From: an uncultured Bacteroidales bacterium
Lineage (GTDB): Bacteria; Bacteroidota; Bacteroidia; Bacteroidales; Muribaculaceae
Direction of reading: 5' to 3'
Assembly (NCBI GenBank): GCA_902782465.1
Contig: CACZNH010000005.1
Location: 62,001-126,000 of the forward strand
Length of the DNA: 64,000 nt
Below are positions 8,115 to 16,835 of this stretch, one piece after another (within the stretch, counting starts at the first letter, position 1; every line of letters starts with the position of its first letter). The notes beneath the pieces were generated by a model. The model did not search any database. It worked only from the letters and a program-made list of their open reading frames with translations, and was not told the origin of the DNA. The translations under genes and the position numbers were made by a program.

Positions 8115-8669
8115 ATGATTATGAAATATCTCAAGTTCGCAACATTAGCTTTGTTTATCGGTGCCTTGGCATCGTGCAACAATGGTGGAGACACCGCTCA
8201 AACTCAAAACACAATGCCCGTCGCACAGCAGCAGGTAGCACAGCCTGCCGCACCAGATAGCACAATGGCCCAACAAGCCGCCACCCCGGCAGCTGCTCAG
8301 GCACAAGCCCAGACATCGGCCCTGCCGCAAAACATCGCCGACTTCCTGCAGAAACAATTCCCCGGAGCCACAGTGGCATACGTTGAGACAGATGCCGAGC
8401 ATGGTGGCGTGGAATATGATGTGACGCTCAACGATGGCACCGAGGTCGACTTTGACCGCGCCAATCAGTGGGAACAGGTCGACTGCAAGGTCAAAGCAGT
8501 TCCTGCAGCCCTCGTGCCCGCCGCCATCGCAAGCTATGTCAAGTCCAACAACCAAGGCCTGCCCATCACCAAAATAAGCCGCAAGCCCTATGGCTACGAG
8601 ATTGAACTCAACAACGGCCTGGAGTTGAGATTTGACGCCAACGGCCACTTCGCCGGCATCGACGATTGA
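8115..8669 (+). CDS. PepSY-like lipoprotein, paralogue of the preceding gene
   Basis: A 184-residue protein. The signal peptide ends in the lipobox GALASC, so it should be lipid-anchored. A Q/A/P-rich linker (about residues 30-70) leads to two PepSY-like half-repeats, EYDVTLNDGTEVDFDRANQWEQVDCKV (quoted only to show the pattern in part) and GYEIELNNGLELRFDANG, which closely parallel those of the upstream gene. The start may be ATG 8115 or 8121. The tandem arrangement and similar spacing suggest local duplication followed by divergence into a soluble and an anchored form. A strong terminator follows. Confidence 0.87.
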   Translation: MIMKYLKFATLALFIGALASCNNGGDTAQTQNTMPVAQQQVAQPAAPDSTMAQQAATPAAAQAQAQTSALPQNIADFLQKQFPGATVAYVETDAEHGGVEYDVTLNDGTEVDFDRANQWEQVDCKVKAVPAALVPAAIASYVKSNNQGLPITKISRKPYGYEIELNNGLELRFDANGHFAGIDD

Positions 8670-8704
8670 GCAAATCATGGAATAAACTCCCGCTGTGGTA
8701 AACA

Positions 8705-8739
8705 AAAAAGACCTGCATCGCAATGATGCAGGTCTTTTT
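8705..8739. terminator. Bidirectional intrinsic terminator
   Basis: Perfect 15-bp arms (8705-8719, 8725-8739) with a 5-nt loop, flanked by A5 and T5. It ends the PepSY-like lipoprotein transcript on plus and the tRNA-His transcript on minus. Confidence 0.92.
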
Positions 8740-8742
8740 GTG

Positions 8743-8817
<75 letters not shown>

Positions 8818-8847
8818 ATGTAACGCGTTTTCTTTCAAACGCGGGTG

Positions 8848-8855
8848 CAAAGATA
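8848..8855 (-). promoter_or_regulatory. -7 box for tRNA-His
   Basis: TATCTTTG on the minus strand, 30 nt upstream of the mature tRNA 5' end, is a perfect TAnnTTTG. Confidence 0.6.
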
Positions 8856-8944
8856 ATGCCAATTTTAGAACTGTGCAAGTCTAAATCCAAAAAAACTTTG
8901 ATTTTTTTGTCGGCTGCCGTCTATCCGGTCACGCCAGGAGGGTG

Positions 8945-10135
8945 TCACGCTCCCACGATGACAGCGGGAGCGATGCGTTCGCTGCCCTTGACAAACTCGC
9001 CCATCGAGAAGACGCCGCGCAAGTTGATGTCATTGTCCAGCAGCAAGATATCGGCATCCTTACCACGCTGCAACGACCCCTTGCGGTCATAGATGCCCAT
9101 GATTCTCGCAGGCGTCTCGCTCGCCATGCGCACGGTGTCCTGCAGCGGCACGTCCACCACGCGCACCATGGTCTTGATGAGGCGGTCCATGGTGGCGATG
9201 CTGCCTGCCAAGGCACTGCGGTCCGACAGTTTGCACACCCCGTCCTCGATGATAACGCGCGGGTCGAATGCGTGCTCGCTGTCGCTATCGGTCACGGCGA
9301 GGGCATCAGTACACAGGGCGGTGCGCTCCACACCCTTGATGTGATAGACCAGGTTGAGCAGTGTCGAGGGCACGTGGATGCCGTCGGCAATCACCTCAAC
9401 CTTCATGTCCTGGAGCAGATAGACGCTCTCGACAGTGCCGGCGTGCTTGAACTCGCGCACGTTGTGGAAACCAGGCATACCGTTATAGAAATGGGTGGCG
9501 AGGGTATAGCCTGCGTCCCAGGCGCTCTTGACGTGCTGGTACTCGGCAGCCGTGTGCCCGATGGCGGCGACAATGCCCTTGCTGGTGATGTACTGGCCCA
9601 TTTCGATGGAACCGGGCAACTCGGGAGCGCAGTCCCAACGGCGCAGACAGTCAAAGTCCTCGACAATGTGGCGGTACTCGTTGGGGTCGGGAATGCGGAT
9701 GACCTCGGGCATCTGGGCACCGGCCTTGCTCGGGTTGAAGTAGGGTCCCTCCATGTGCATGCCCATAATGGTCGAGCCCTGCTCGCGCATCAGTTCGTCA
9801 CACGTCTGGCAAGCCTGCTCCATCATGTCGAGCGGCGATGATGACAGGGTGGCAAAGATGGCGGTCGTGCCGTGGCGCAGATGGGTCTTGGCCACAGTCT
9901 CAAAGGCTTCGCGCGTGCATTCCTGGAAGTCGCAGCCGCCACCGCCATGGCAATGCAGGTCGATGCCGCCCGGCACGACGTGCATGGAGTGTGCGTCTAT
10001 CGCCTGATCCATGCCATCCAGCCGACGGCTGCTCTTGCTCACCTCCTTGATGCGGCTGTCCTCGATAATGACCGAGCCGTCGTTAATCCATCCCTCGGGA
10101 GTGAGCACATGACCATTATATATCTGAGTCAACAT
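8945..10135 (-). CDS. nagA: N-acetylglucosamine-6-phosphate deacetylase
   Basis: A 396-residue amidohydrolase that removes acetate from GlcNAc-6-P in amino-sugar catabolism. The start at 10135 gives MLTQIYNGHVLTPEGW, the usual N-terminus; the longer frame upstream runs through the promoter. Metal and catalytic landmarks are PGGIDLHCHG (HxH at residues 61 and 63), MHMEGPYFNPSKAGAQ, AIGHTAA, THFYNGMPGF (the family usually has NAM), IADGIHV and CTDAL. A -7 box TATATTTG lies at 10166-10173. No nagB is adjacent. Confidence 0.95.
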   Translation of the reverse strand: MLTQIYNGHVLTPEGWINDGSVIIEDSRIKEVSKSSRRLDGMDQAIDAHSMHVVPGGIDLHCHGGGGCDFQECTREAFETVAKTHLRHGTTAIFATLSSSPLDMMEQACQTCDELMREQGSTIMGMHMEGPYFNPSKAGAQMPEVIRIPDPNEYRHIVEDFDCLRRWDCAPELPGSIEMGQYITSKGIVAAIGHTAAEYQHVKSAWDAGYTLATHFYNGMPGFHNVREFKHAGTVESVYLLQDMKVEVIADGIHVPSTLLNLVYHIKGVERTALCTDALAVTDSDSEHAFDPRVIIEDGVCKLSDRSALAGSIATMDRLIKTMVRVVDVPLQDTVRMASETPARIMGIYDRKGSLQRGKDADILLLDNDINLRGVFSMGEFVKGSERIAPAVIVGA

Positions 10136-10445
10136 TCCCTGTCTCGTTATCCTGTTTTTACCTTGCAAATATAGACATATTTTTATTAGGTAGAGCGGGT
10201 AGTTACATTTTTTTTGATTTCTTGACAAGAATTTTGAAATATTACACACATTCGGGTCCAGAAACGGTTTGTTTTTGTCTTGATTTTTGTGGTGTTTGTC
10301 AACATGATTAGCCGTTTGGTCACAAAGTGCCGTTATCACATTTTTTTAATTGGATTATTTTGTTTTACTTTGCCGATGCTATCAAAACGCAATTAGCACG
10401 AGTAATGACACATTATTATTATTTTTCAAAAACACCACATTGAAG
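10136..10445. other. Divergent intergenic region
   Basis: This gap holds the nagA promoter on minus (-7 TATATTTG at 10166-10173) and the leader of the DUF4890 gene on plus. It is AT-rich. I see no other gene or repeat. Confidence 0.6.
10166..10173 (-). promoter_or_regulatory. -7 box for nagA
   Basis: TATATTTG on the minus strand, 30 nt upstream of the nagA ATG. Confidence 0.6.
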
Positions 10446-11009
10446 ATGAAAAAGATTGTATTGGTATTGGTCGTTGCCCTGATGGGCACGATGGCGATGA
10501 ACGCCCAGCCGCCCCGCGGCAACGGTTATGTACAGGACCGCGTTGAACAGCTGACCAAGGAACTGGGACTTGACGAAGACCAGAAAGCCCAGGTTGCCGA
10601 GATTCTCAAGGACGGAATGTCACACAAGTGGGGCAAGAGGCCGGAGATGAAGAAAGGCGAAAAGCCCGACAAGGCTAATGCCGACAAGGCCGACCGCACT
10701 GACAAGGCCGACAAGGCCGACAAGATGTCCCGCCGCGACCGCATCATGGAGGAGCACGCTGCCGTTGATGCCAAGATTGTCAAGGTGCTGACCCCGGAGC
10801 AGCGCCAAAAGTATGAGCAGTTCAGGCTCGATGAGCAGAAACGCGAGGGTGACAAGGGCCGCCACCACGGAAAGCGTCCCCACGGAGACCGCCCCAAGAT
10901 GGCTCCCAAGGATGGCGACAACTGCAAGGCCGGCAAGGGCGAAGGCTGCTGCAACAAGCCCCAAGGCCAGGAGCAACCCAATGCTGAGAACGGGAAAGAA
11001 ATTGAGTGA
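10446..11009 (+). CDS. DUF4890 secreted protein (Spy/LTXXQ-like)
   Basis: A 187-residue protein. ATG 10446 gives the signal peptide MKKIVLVLVVALMGTMAMNAQ; the upstream extension is not plausible. The mature part has two helices typical of DUF4890, VEQLTKELGLDEDQKAQV and IVKVLTPEQRQKYEQF, which resemble the LTxEQ helices of the Spy periplasmic chaperone. They are separated by a Lys/Asp-rich stretch with ADKADKADK repeats. A basic, Cys-containing tail (NCKAGKGEGCCNKP) follows. Its role, perhaps envelope stress or metal binding, is inference. A terminator follows at 11043. Confidence 0.85.
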   Translation: MKKIVLVLVVALMGTMAMNAQPPRGNGYVQDRVEQLTKELGLDEDQKAQVAEILKDGMSHKWGKRPEMKKGEKPDKANADKADRTDKADKADKMSRRDRIMEEHAAVDAKIVKVLTPEQRQKYEQFRLDEQKREGDKGRHHGKRPHGDRPKMAPKDGDNCKAGKGEGCCNKPQGQEQPNAENGKEIE

Positions 11010-11042
11010 GAAATGACTTAATCGTGTGTGTGTTTTGAAAGA

Positions 11043-11087
11043 GGCGGGCATTTCCTGGTTTGAAGGACGTGTCCGCCGCCTTTTTTG
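11043..11087 (+). terminator. Intrinsic terminator after the DUF4890 gene
   Basis: Arms GGCGGGCA (11043-11050) and TGTCCGCC (11070-11077) form a stem followed by T6 at 11081-11086. Confidence 0.75.
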
Positions 11088-11231
11088 TCAAATAAGCAGT
11101 CATGCTTTGGCCAGTGTTTATTCTACTCAAAAGGGTAGCCAAAAAGATTAGAAGATGTTAAAATCGTGTCATTTTTAATTAAAAAAGCCCATTGCCACGT
11201 AAAAAAACGGCTTAAAATGGAAAAAAAACGC

Positions 11232-11239
11232 TATCTTTG
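11232..11239 (+). promoter_or_regulatory. -7 box for the starch-synthase-like gene
   Basis: TATCTTTG, 26 nt upstream of the ATG at 11265. Confidence 0.65.
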
Positions 11240-11264
11240 CATTTAAATTAAGAGTAATATCGAC

Positions 11265-12065
11265 ATGGACGTAAAGAAAGTCTTATTCATATCGCAGGAG
11301 ATTGCACCCTATGTGCCCGAGCGTCGCCTGTCCACCGTGGGACGTCTGCTTCCGCAAGGCATCAAGGAACAAGGCATCGAGGAACGCACTTTTATGCCCA
11401 AGTATGGCATGATAGCCGAGCGCAGCAACCAGCTTCACGAGATGATTCGTTTATCGGGTATGAACGTGATTATCGATGACACCGACCATCCCCTCATCAT
11501 CAAGGTAGCCACCCTGCAACAAGCCCATTTCCAGGTGTACTTCATCTATAACGAGGACTACTTCGCCAGCAACCGCATCGACGAGCTGGAGATGAACTGC
11601 ACCCCCGAGGACAATGACGAGCGCAGCATGTTCTTTGTGCGTGCGGTGATTGAGTCCATCCGCAAGATGCGTTGGGTGCCTGACATCATCCAGTGCACGG
11701 GTTGGATTTCGGCATTGGCGCCAGTGTATATCCGCACGCTGTACGGTGACGACCCATCCTTCCGCGAGGCCAAGATTGTGACTGCCCTGTTCAACGACCA
11801 GCTGCCCGGCCCGCTTGATGCCCGGCTGGGCGAGAAAATGCACATGGACGGCATTCCCAAGAACGCCCTCAAGCCCATCACTGGCAAGGAGCTGGACTAT
11901 GACGCCTTGATGGCCTACTCTCTGAAGTATACCGACGCCGTCATTGCCTGTGAGCCCGACATCAGCGCCGGTGTACTCGAAGCCGCCTCGTCCCTGCCCT
12001 GCCTGCAGCTCACGGGTGACGACACGACGTCGGTCAAGGGTTTCTACGATTCGCTGTTTGAATGA
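11265..12065 (+). CDS. Glycogen/starch-synthase-like protein (GT5 N-terminal domain only)
   Basis: A 266-residue protein resembling only the N-terminal Rossmann domain of GT5 glycogen synthases (KKVLFISQEIAPYVPE, then PDIIQCTGWISALAPVYIR). Full GT5 enzymes are about 480 residues and need a C-terminal GT-B domain, which is absent. The ADP-glucose binding KxGGL motif is replaced by RRLSTVGRLLPQGIK. This truncated form is known in Bacteroidetes and is often paired with a DUF4270 gene, as here (83 nt downstream). It is unlikely to synthesise glycogen alone; its function is unknown. Confidence 0.8.
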   Translation: MDVKKVLFISQEIAPYVPERRLSTVGRLLPQGIKEQGIEERTFMPKYGMIAERSNQLHEMIRLSGMNVIIDDTDHPLIIKVATLQQAHFQVYFIYNEDYFASNRIDELEMNCTPEDNDERSMFFVRAVIESIRKMRWVPDIIQCTGWISALAPVYIRTLYGDDPSFREAKIVTALFNDQLPGPLDARLGEKMHMDGIPKNALKPITGKELDYDALMAYSLKYTDAVIACEPDISAGVLEAASSLPCLQLTGDDTTSVKGFYDSLFE

Positions 12066-12148
12066 CGCTCCACCGTTGTTCTGACACCAGCCTTTCATGA
12101 CTTCTTAATTCAATTTGCATTATCATTTCAGGTAATTACAGGAATAAT

Positions 12149-13570
12149 ATGAGACATTCTTTCTGTATGCTGCTGGCGACTGCCGTGTTGCTCATCATGG
12201 GCTCATGCACCGATGAGAACATCGGCGTTTCCATCACCGACAGTGTGTCGTCGGTTATCGAGGACTCATCGTTTGTCATCACCGGTCACTCCGTGCGCAA
12301 CCCCCGTGTGCGCATGAGCACGACCTCCAAGATGCTGGGCCGCATCAGCTCCGATGGTTATGGCCGCCTCACTGCCGAAGCCATCACCATGTGGATGCCC
12401 GCCATAAACATCGACACCGCCGGCGTCAAGTCCGAGTGGATTGACTCATGCCGCCTGAAGCTGCGCGTGCCCGTCAGTGACGGTTTCACGGGCGACTCGC
12501 TGGCCCCCATGCGCCTCTCGGTCTATCGCTTGAACAAGGCGCTGCCCAGCCCCATCTACAGCGACTTTGACCCAACGGGCTACTATGACCCCAACGCCCT
12601 GCTGACCACCGAGTCCTACTCGCCCCTGTCGGGCTGGCTGGAGGTTTCAACCTCCTACCTGACCGGTACGGCCCAATACGATACCGTGCGCGTGATTTCG
12701 GTTCCCATGCCCGTAGAAATCGGCCGCGAGCTGTTCAACATCTATCGCGAACATCCCGAGCGCTTTGAGTCGCCCAATGCATTTGCCGACATATTCCCCG
12801 GCATCTATATCACCAACAGCTACGGCAGCGGCCACGTGGTGAACATCAAGGGCACCGAGTTGGACGTCTATTACCGCAAGCATGTGCAACTGAGCGATAC
12901 CACCGACACGATTTATCCCGCCCAGGCCCAGTCCTATCTGGCGTCCACGCCCGAGGTCGTGTCCGACAACATCATCCGCTACGACGTTGATGACGCCCTC
13001 ACCGAGCTGGCTGACAATGGCGCAGCGCTGATCGTTGCTCCTGCCGGATATGAGGTGCAGCTCCACTTCCCCATCCAGGACATCATCGACAAGTTCAAGG
13101 CCAACGTGGGCACCAACCAGGCCATCATCAACACCCTGTCGCTGGAGTTGCCCGTGACCATCCCTCCCACCCAGTACGACATCCAGCCGCCCACCTACCT
13201 GCTCATGGTCAAGACCAGCAAGAAGGACCAGTTCATCAACGGCGACAGCCTGACGAACAACAAGGACTCTTTCTATGCCCTGTATGACGCGTCAACCAAG
13301 AGTTATACCTTTGGTGGCTTGCGCAATTACGTGCGTGACATCATACAGAACCATGGCGGCATTGCCACCGAGGAGGACATGGAATTTACCATCACGCCTG
13401 TTGACGTGACCACCTACACCTATCCCGCATCCTACTCCTACTATTACACCACAACGTCCAGCTCGATAGTCACCAAGATTTCGCCCATGGTGTCTCGACC
13501 AGCCGTGGCGTGCCTGCAGTTGGACAAGGCGAAATTCAAAATCACCTACAGCAAGCAAATCGTGGACTAA
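12149..13570 (+). CDS. DUF4270 family lipoprotein
   Basis: A 473-residue exported protein. The signal peptide ends at the lipobox IMGSC (Cys about residue 20). The body is beta-rich with the DUF4270 pattern, including an N-terminal SSFVITGHSV region, a ...FNIYREHPERF segment and a C-terminal VVRPAVACLQLDKAKFKITYS-like strand region. DUF4270 proteins are surface or outer-membrane lipoproteins of unknown function and are frequent neighbours of the starch-synthase-like gene. The two genes probably form an operon. A tRNA-Thr gene with its own promoter follows. Confidence 0.88.
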   Translation: MRHSFCMLLATAVLLIMGSCTDENIGVSITDSVSSVIEDSSFVITGHSVRNPRVRMSTTSKMLGRISSDGYGRLTAEAITMWMPAINIDTAGVKSEWIDSCRLKLRVPVSDGFTGDSLAPMRLSVYRLNKALPSPIYSDFDPTGYYDPNALLTTESYSPLSGWLEVSTSYLTGTAQYDTVRVISVPMPVEIGRELFNIYREHPERFESPNAFADIFPGIYITNSYGSGHVVNIKGTELDVYYRKHVQLSDTTDTIYPAQAQSYLASTPEVVSDNIIRYDVDDALTELADNGAALIVAPAGYEVQLHFPIQDIIDKFKANVGTNQAIINTLSLELPVTIPPTQYDIQPPTYLLMVKTSKKDQFINGDSLTNNKDSFYALYDASTKSYTFGGLRNYVRDIIQNHGGIATEEDMEFTITPVDVTTYTYPASYSYYYTTTSSSIVTKISPMVSRPAVACLQLDKAKFKITYSKQIVD

Positions 13571-13614
13571 ACATTTTTCCCGCGTCAAATCTTGTGGGAT
13601 TGGAAAAATAGTGC

Positions 13615-13622
13615 TACCTTTG
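13615..13622 (+). promoter_or_regulatory. -7 box for tRNA-Thr
   Basis: TACCTTTG lies 32 nt upstream of the tRNA, with CTTG at 13591-13594 at the -33 distance (20-nt spacer). Confidence 0.6.
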
Positions 13623-13654
13623 CACCCGCATTGCAAATCATCGCAGTGCATCAA

Positions 13655-13727
13655 GCCGCAATAGCTCAGTCGGTAGAGCATTTCATTCGTAACGAAAAGG
13701 TCGCGGGTTCGAGTCCCGCTCGCGGCT
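13655..13727 (+). tRNA. tRNA-Thr (CGT)
   Basis: A 73-nt cloverleaf with D stem GCTC/GAGC, anticodon loop TTCGTAA (anticodon CGT) and T arm GCGGGTTCGAGTCCCGC. The anticodon stem TTTCA/CGAAA has an A31-C39 mismatch next to the loop, and the acceptor stem has one A-C pair. CCA is not encoded. Despite the mismatches the overall fold is complete. Confidence 0.9.
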
Positions 13728-13737
13728 CCTCTCCAAC

Positions 13738-13780
13738 GAGGGCAGAGAAACAATCCACGTTTCCCTGCCCTCTATTTTTT
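13738..13780 (+). terminator. Intrinsic terminator after tRNA-Thr
   Basis: Arms 13738-13751 and 13759-13772 pair over 14 positions with one A-C mismatch, followed by TATTTTTT. It is also downstream of the minus-strand gene at 13785 and may serve both. Confidence 0.8.
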
Positions 13781-13784
13781 CACC

Positions 13785-14138
13785 TCACGCCATGTCGCCG
13801 GGGATGGCGGTGTTAAAGGCCTCGGGGTTGCGATGAGCACTGATGAAGTCTTCCAGCCTGCCCTTGAGTACCAAGGTCTGCGCGAGATGCCGTTTCTTGT
13901 TGTAGAACGAGTGTACCTCAATGTAGCCCATGCAGGCCATGACCACTGTCGTGGGCAACTCGCAGCAGCACAGGCTCAGCAGTTGGACATCGGTAGGATT
14001 CAACGACGGATGGTTCTCGATGGCCTGGCTGACGATACCGCCATGTGTGAGGTCGGCATAGGTCTTGATGCCCTGCCAGAGCGATTCGGCTAGGCAGAGC
14101 GGTTGTTCCAATGGAAGGACAGGTGTGGTTGAGAACAA
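13785..14138 (-). CDS. Small hypothetical protein resembling a C-terminal HTH segment
   Basis: A 117-residue frame whose codon use (GCC, GGC, ATC, CTG) matches the resident genes, unlike the overlapping plus-strand frame. The segment NPTDVQLLSLCCCELPTTVV, followed by MACMGYIEVHSFYNKKRHLA, resembles the C-terminal helix-turn-helix of Bacteroidales TPR-HTH regulators (pattern: P.L...D..L..L...., then a GY..V.S.Y..K..L helix). If so, the sensor and TPR parts are missing and this is a remnant or a stand-alone DNA-binding unit. The match is by eye and the function is uncertain. Confidence 0.6.
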   Translation of the reverse strand: MFSTTPVLPLEQPLCLAESLWQGIKTYADLTHGGIVSQAIENHPSLNPTDVQLLSLCCCELPTTVVMACMGYIEVHSFYNKKRHLAQTLVLKGRLEDFISAHRNPEAFNTAIPGDMA

Positions 14139-14198
14139 ATTGCATTCACTTTTTGTATAGTTTTAAGGAAAAAAGTTGTCATTATTAATTTTTTGGTT

Positions 14199-14206
14199 TA
14201 ATTTTG
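14199..14206 (+). promoter_or_regulatory. -7 box for the C10 peptidase gene
   Basis: TAATTTTG, about 113 nt upstream of the ATG at 14319, implies a long leader. Confidence 0.45.
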
Positions 14207-14318
14207 CGCCTGTTTTAAATCTAGTATCGCCGCCGCAGTGCGGGGATACTGTTTTTATCACTGAAAAGAAATCGAATATCTAATAATATTATTAACGCAA
14301 CTCTACAATTACACTTTT

Positions 14319-16730
14319 ATGAAGAAATTTTTGCTTTTAGCCTTGACGCTGCTTGCAGCGGTACAGATTTCGGCAGCTCCCGTTGATATGGTATCTGCCC
14401 AAAAGACGGCACAGCTCTTTGTGCAGCAACGCAGTTACAACGGACAACTGCGCGCTCCCCTGTCGGGAAAACTCACACTGGCCCACACCGAGCTGAACAG
14501 CCAGAAGCTGGACCGTGCGGTATTCTACGTCTTCAATACCCCCAACGGATACGTTATCGTGTCGGGTGACGACCGCGCCGAACCTATCCTGGGTTATGGC
14601 GACATGCCGCTGGACATGAACAACATCCCCTGCAACATGCGTGCATGGCTGGGCACCTACAAGGTACAGATTGAGTACCTGCAGGACCATGAGGGCATGG
14701 TGGTCGAGGCTCCGTCGCTGAACGCCCCCTCGCTGCAGATTGCCAACGTTCCTCCCCTGCTGACCGCCCTCTGGGACCAGGAGGCTCCCTACTGGAACCA
14801 GTGCAAAATCAACAACATCCAGTGCCTGACAGGCTGTCCCGCCACGTCGGCAGCGATGGTGTTCTATTACTGGAAATATCCCGACTTTGAAACTCCCGAG
14901 GTTCCTTCCTACCGTTTCAATATGTCGAATGGCTGGAGTTCAAACTATGTGACCGTGCCTGCCCTGCCTCCTGTTACCTTTGATTGGGACAACATGAGGG
15001 ACACCTACACCAGCGGCAGTTACACGACCGTCGAGGGCAATGCCGTTGCCACGCTGATGCGCTATATAGGCCAGGCCGAGCACATGGAATATGGCTCGGA
15101 CGGCAGTGGTGTGGATGCCGACAGTGTACAGCTGATTGTCGATGCGTTCAAGCTCTTCGGCTATGACGAGGAGACCGTGCGCATGGTGAAGAAGACCAGC
15201 TCATACAACGGCGGCACAACCCTGTACACCGACGCTGAGTGGGCAGCCATTATCCAGGAGGAGCTGAGCGAGGAGCGCCCCATCGTGTTCTGCGCCATCA
15301 GCGGCGGCTGGTTTGGCGGTGGTCACGCCTTCAACGTTGACGGCTATGACGCCTCGGCCAACAAGTACCACATCAACTTCGGCTGGAGCGGTTCCTACAA
15401 CAACTACTATGCCCTCAACGCCTTTAACGGCGGTGGCAGCGTGTTCAACCAGTACCAGCAGATGGTAATCGGTATCCAGCCGCCCACCAAGACCCCGCGC
15501 CTGAAACTGAACACCACGACCTTGAACATGGAGTGCTTCAAGGGCCAGTCGGTATCCAGCACCTTCGTACTCAGGGGTATGAACCTGGAGGCTGATGCAA
15601 CGCTGACGCTCGATGACCCCAATGGCGTGTTCACCCTCGACGAGAACACCCTGCCCATGGATGGTGCCAAGGATGGCAAGACCTTCACGGTAACCTACAC
15701 GCCGCTTGCTCCCACTACCTACAGCGCCACCATCACCTGCAGCACTCCCGGCGCCGATGACGTGATGATTACTGTCACGGGTAACTCGCCTTATGAGCTC
15801 TATCGTCCCGAGCTGCTGCCCGCTGATGAGGCAGGTGTTACTGCTACCTCGTTCCGCGCCGACTGGACCGACAACACTCCCACCGAGAATATAGTCAGCT
15901 ACTCGCTGGAGGTGAAGCCTAAGGGTGACATCACGCTGCTCGGCGAGGCCGACTTCAGCGAAGTGCCCCAGGAAAGCACCAACCATGCCTCGGATGCCGC
16001 CAACTATCTGCCCGATGACTGGACCTTTACTGGCAACTTCTTCTACCTTGACGGCGGTTTCATTTCGGCAGGACGCAACTGTATCATCACTGCCAACTGC
16101 AACACGTCGGGCTTTGACAAGGTGAGCGTCATCATCAAGGCCAAGAACTATCCCAAGGGCACCAACACCACGCTGGACATCTACACGTCGGAACAGAGCC
16201 GTACGCTGATTCTTGCAGCCGACGTGAAGACCTATCTGGTTGTCCTCGACGCTGGTGAAGACGGAAAGGTAAACTTCAAATGCGGCTATTATCCCGAGAT
16301 TCAGTCCATCAAGATTTATGGTGGCCTCATCGAGGATGCTGAGCCCTATGCACTGCGTGCTCCGAAGCTGACCGAAGATGACGGCACCATCCTGATTGAG
16401 GGTATTTCGCCTGAGTTGACTTCCTTCAACGTGAGCGGTCTCAATCCCGGCATCACCTACTACTACCACCTGAAGGCCTACTACGTAAACGGCACCGAGA
16501 GCGCTTGGAGCCGCTATCGTGAGGTAACGCTGCTTGAGCAGACCGATATCATGGGTGATGTGGATGGCGATGGCCTGGTAGGTATCGCCGACGTTGCCGC
16601 CCTGATTGACTATCTGGAGAGCGAGGGCACCTTAGAAATCAACCTGCAGGCTGCCGATTTCGACCAGAGTGGTGAAATCAATATCGGTGATATCAGCGCC
16701 TTGATTGACTACCTGCTGAGCATCGAATAG
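14319..16730 (+). CDS. C10 (streptopain-like) cysteine peptidase with C-terminal dockerin
   Basis: An 803-residue secreted protease. It has a signal peptide (MKKFLLLALTLLAAVQISAA), a Spi/pro-domain region (about 25-130: VFNTPNGYVIVSGDDRAEPI), then the C10 catalytic domain with nucleophile Cys173 in CLTGCPATSAAM and catalytic His336 in GGGHAFNVDGYD, followed by HINFGWSG. Two beta-sandwich/Fn3-like regions follow (about 400-740). The last 60 residues are a dockerin-like pair of calcium loops, DVDGDGLVGIADVAALIDYL and DFDQSGEINIGDISALIDYL. It is probably surface-exposed or secreted and involved in protein scavenging. The same dockerin type ends the protein at 35832. Confidence 0.92.
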   Translation: MKKFLLLALTLLAAVQISAAPVDMVSAQKTAQLFVQQRSYNGQLRAPLSGKLTLAHTELNSQKLDRAVFYVFNTPNGYVIVSGDDRAEPILGYGDMPLDMNNIPCNMRAWLGTYKVQIEYLQDHEGMVVEAPSLNAPSLQIANVPPLLTALWDQEAPYWNQCKINNIQCLTGCPATSAAMVFYYWKYPDFETPEVPSYRFNMSNGWSSNYVTVPALPPVTFDWDNMRDTYTSGSYTTVEGNAVATLMRYIGQAEHMEYGSDGSGVDADSVQLIVDAFKLFGYDEETVRMVKKTSSYNGGTTLYTDAEWAAIIQEELSEERPIVFCAISGGWFGGGHAFNVDGYDASANKYHINFGWSGSYNNYYALNAFNGGGSVFNQYQQMVIGIQPPTKTPRLKLNTTTLNMECFKGQSVSSTFVLRGMNLEADATLTLDDPNGVFTLDENTLPMDGAKDGKTFTVTYTPLAPTTYSATITCSTPGADDVMITVTGNSPYELYRPELLPADEAGVTATSFRADWTDNTPTENIVSYSLEVKPKGDITLLGEADFSEVPQESTNHASDAANYLPDDWTFTGNFFYLDGGFISAGRNCIITANCNTSGFDKVSVIIKAKNYPKGTNTTLDIYTSEQSRTLILAADVKTYLVVLDAGEDGKVNFKCGYYPEIQSIKIYGGLIEDAEPYALRAPKLTEDDGTILIEGISPELTSFNVSGLNPGITYYYHLKAYYVNGTESAWSRYREVTLLEQTDIMGDVDGDGLVGIADVAALIDYLESEGTLEINLQAADFDQSGEINIGDISALIDYLLSIE

Positions 16731-16772
16731 TAAGATGAACGTTATCGGGGACACAGTCCCCCTGGCATAAGA

Positions 16773-16818
16773 CAAGGCATCGGACTCCCGTGTGAGAATC
16801 CGATGCCTTGCTTTTTTT
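16773..16818 (+). terminator. Intrinsic terminator after the C10 peptidase
   Basis: Perfect 12-bp arms (16773-16784, 16799-16810) followed by CTTTTTTT. Confidence 0.92.
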
Positions 16819-16835
16819 ATGATATGCCGATCTGA

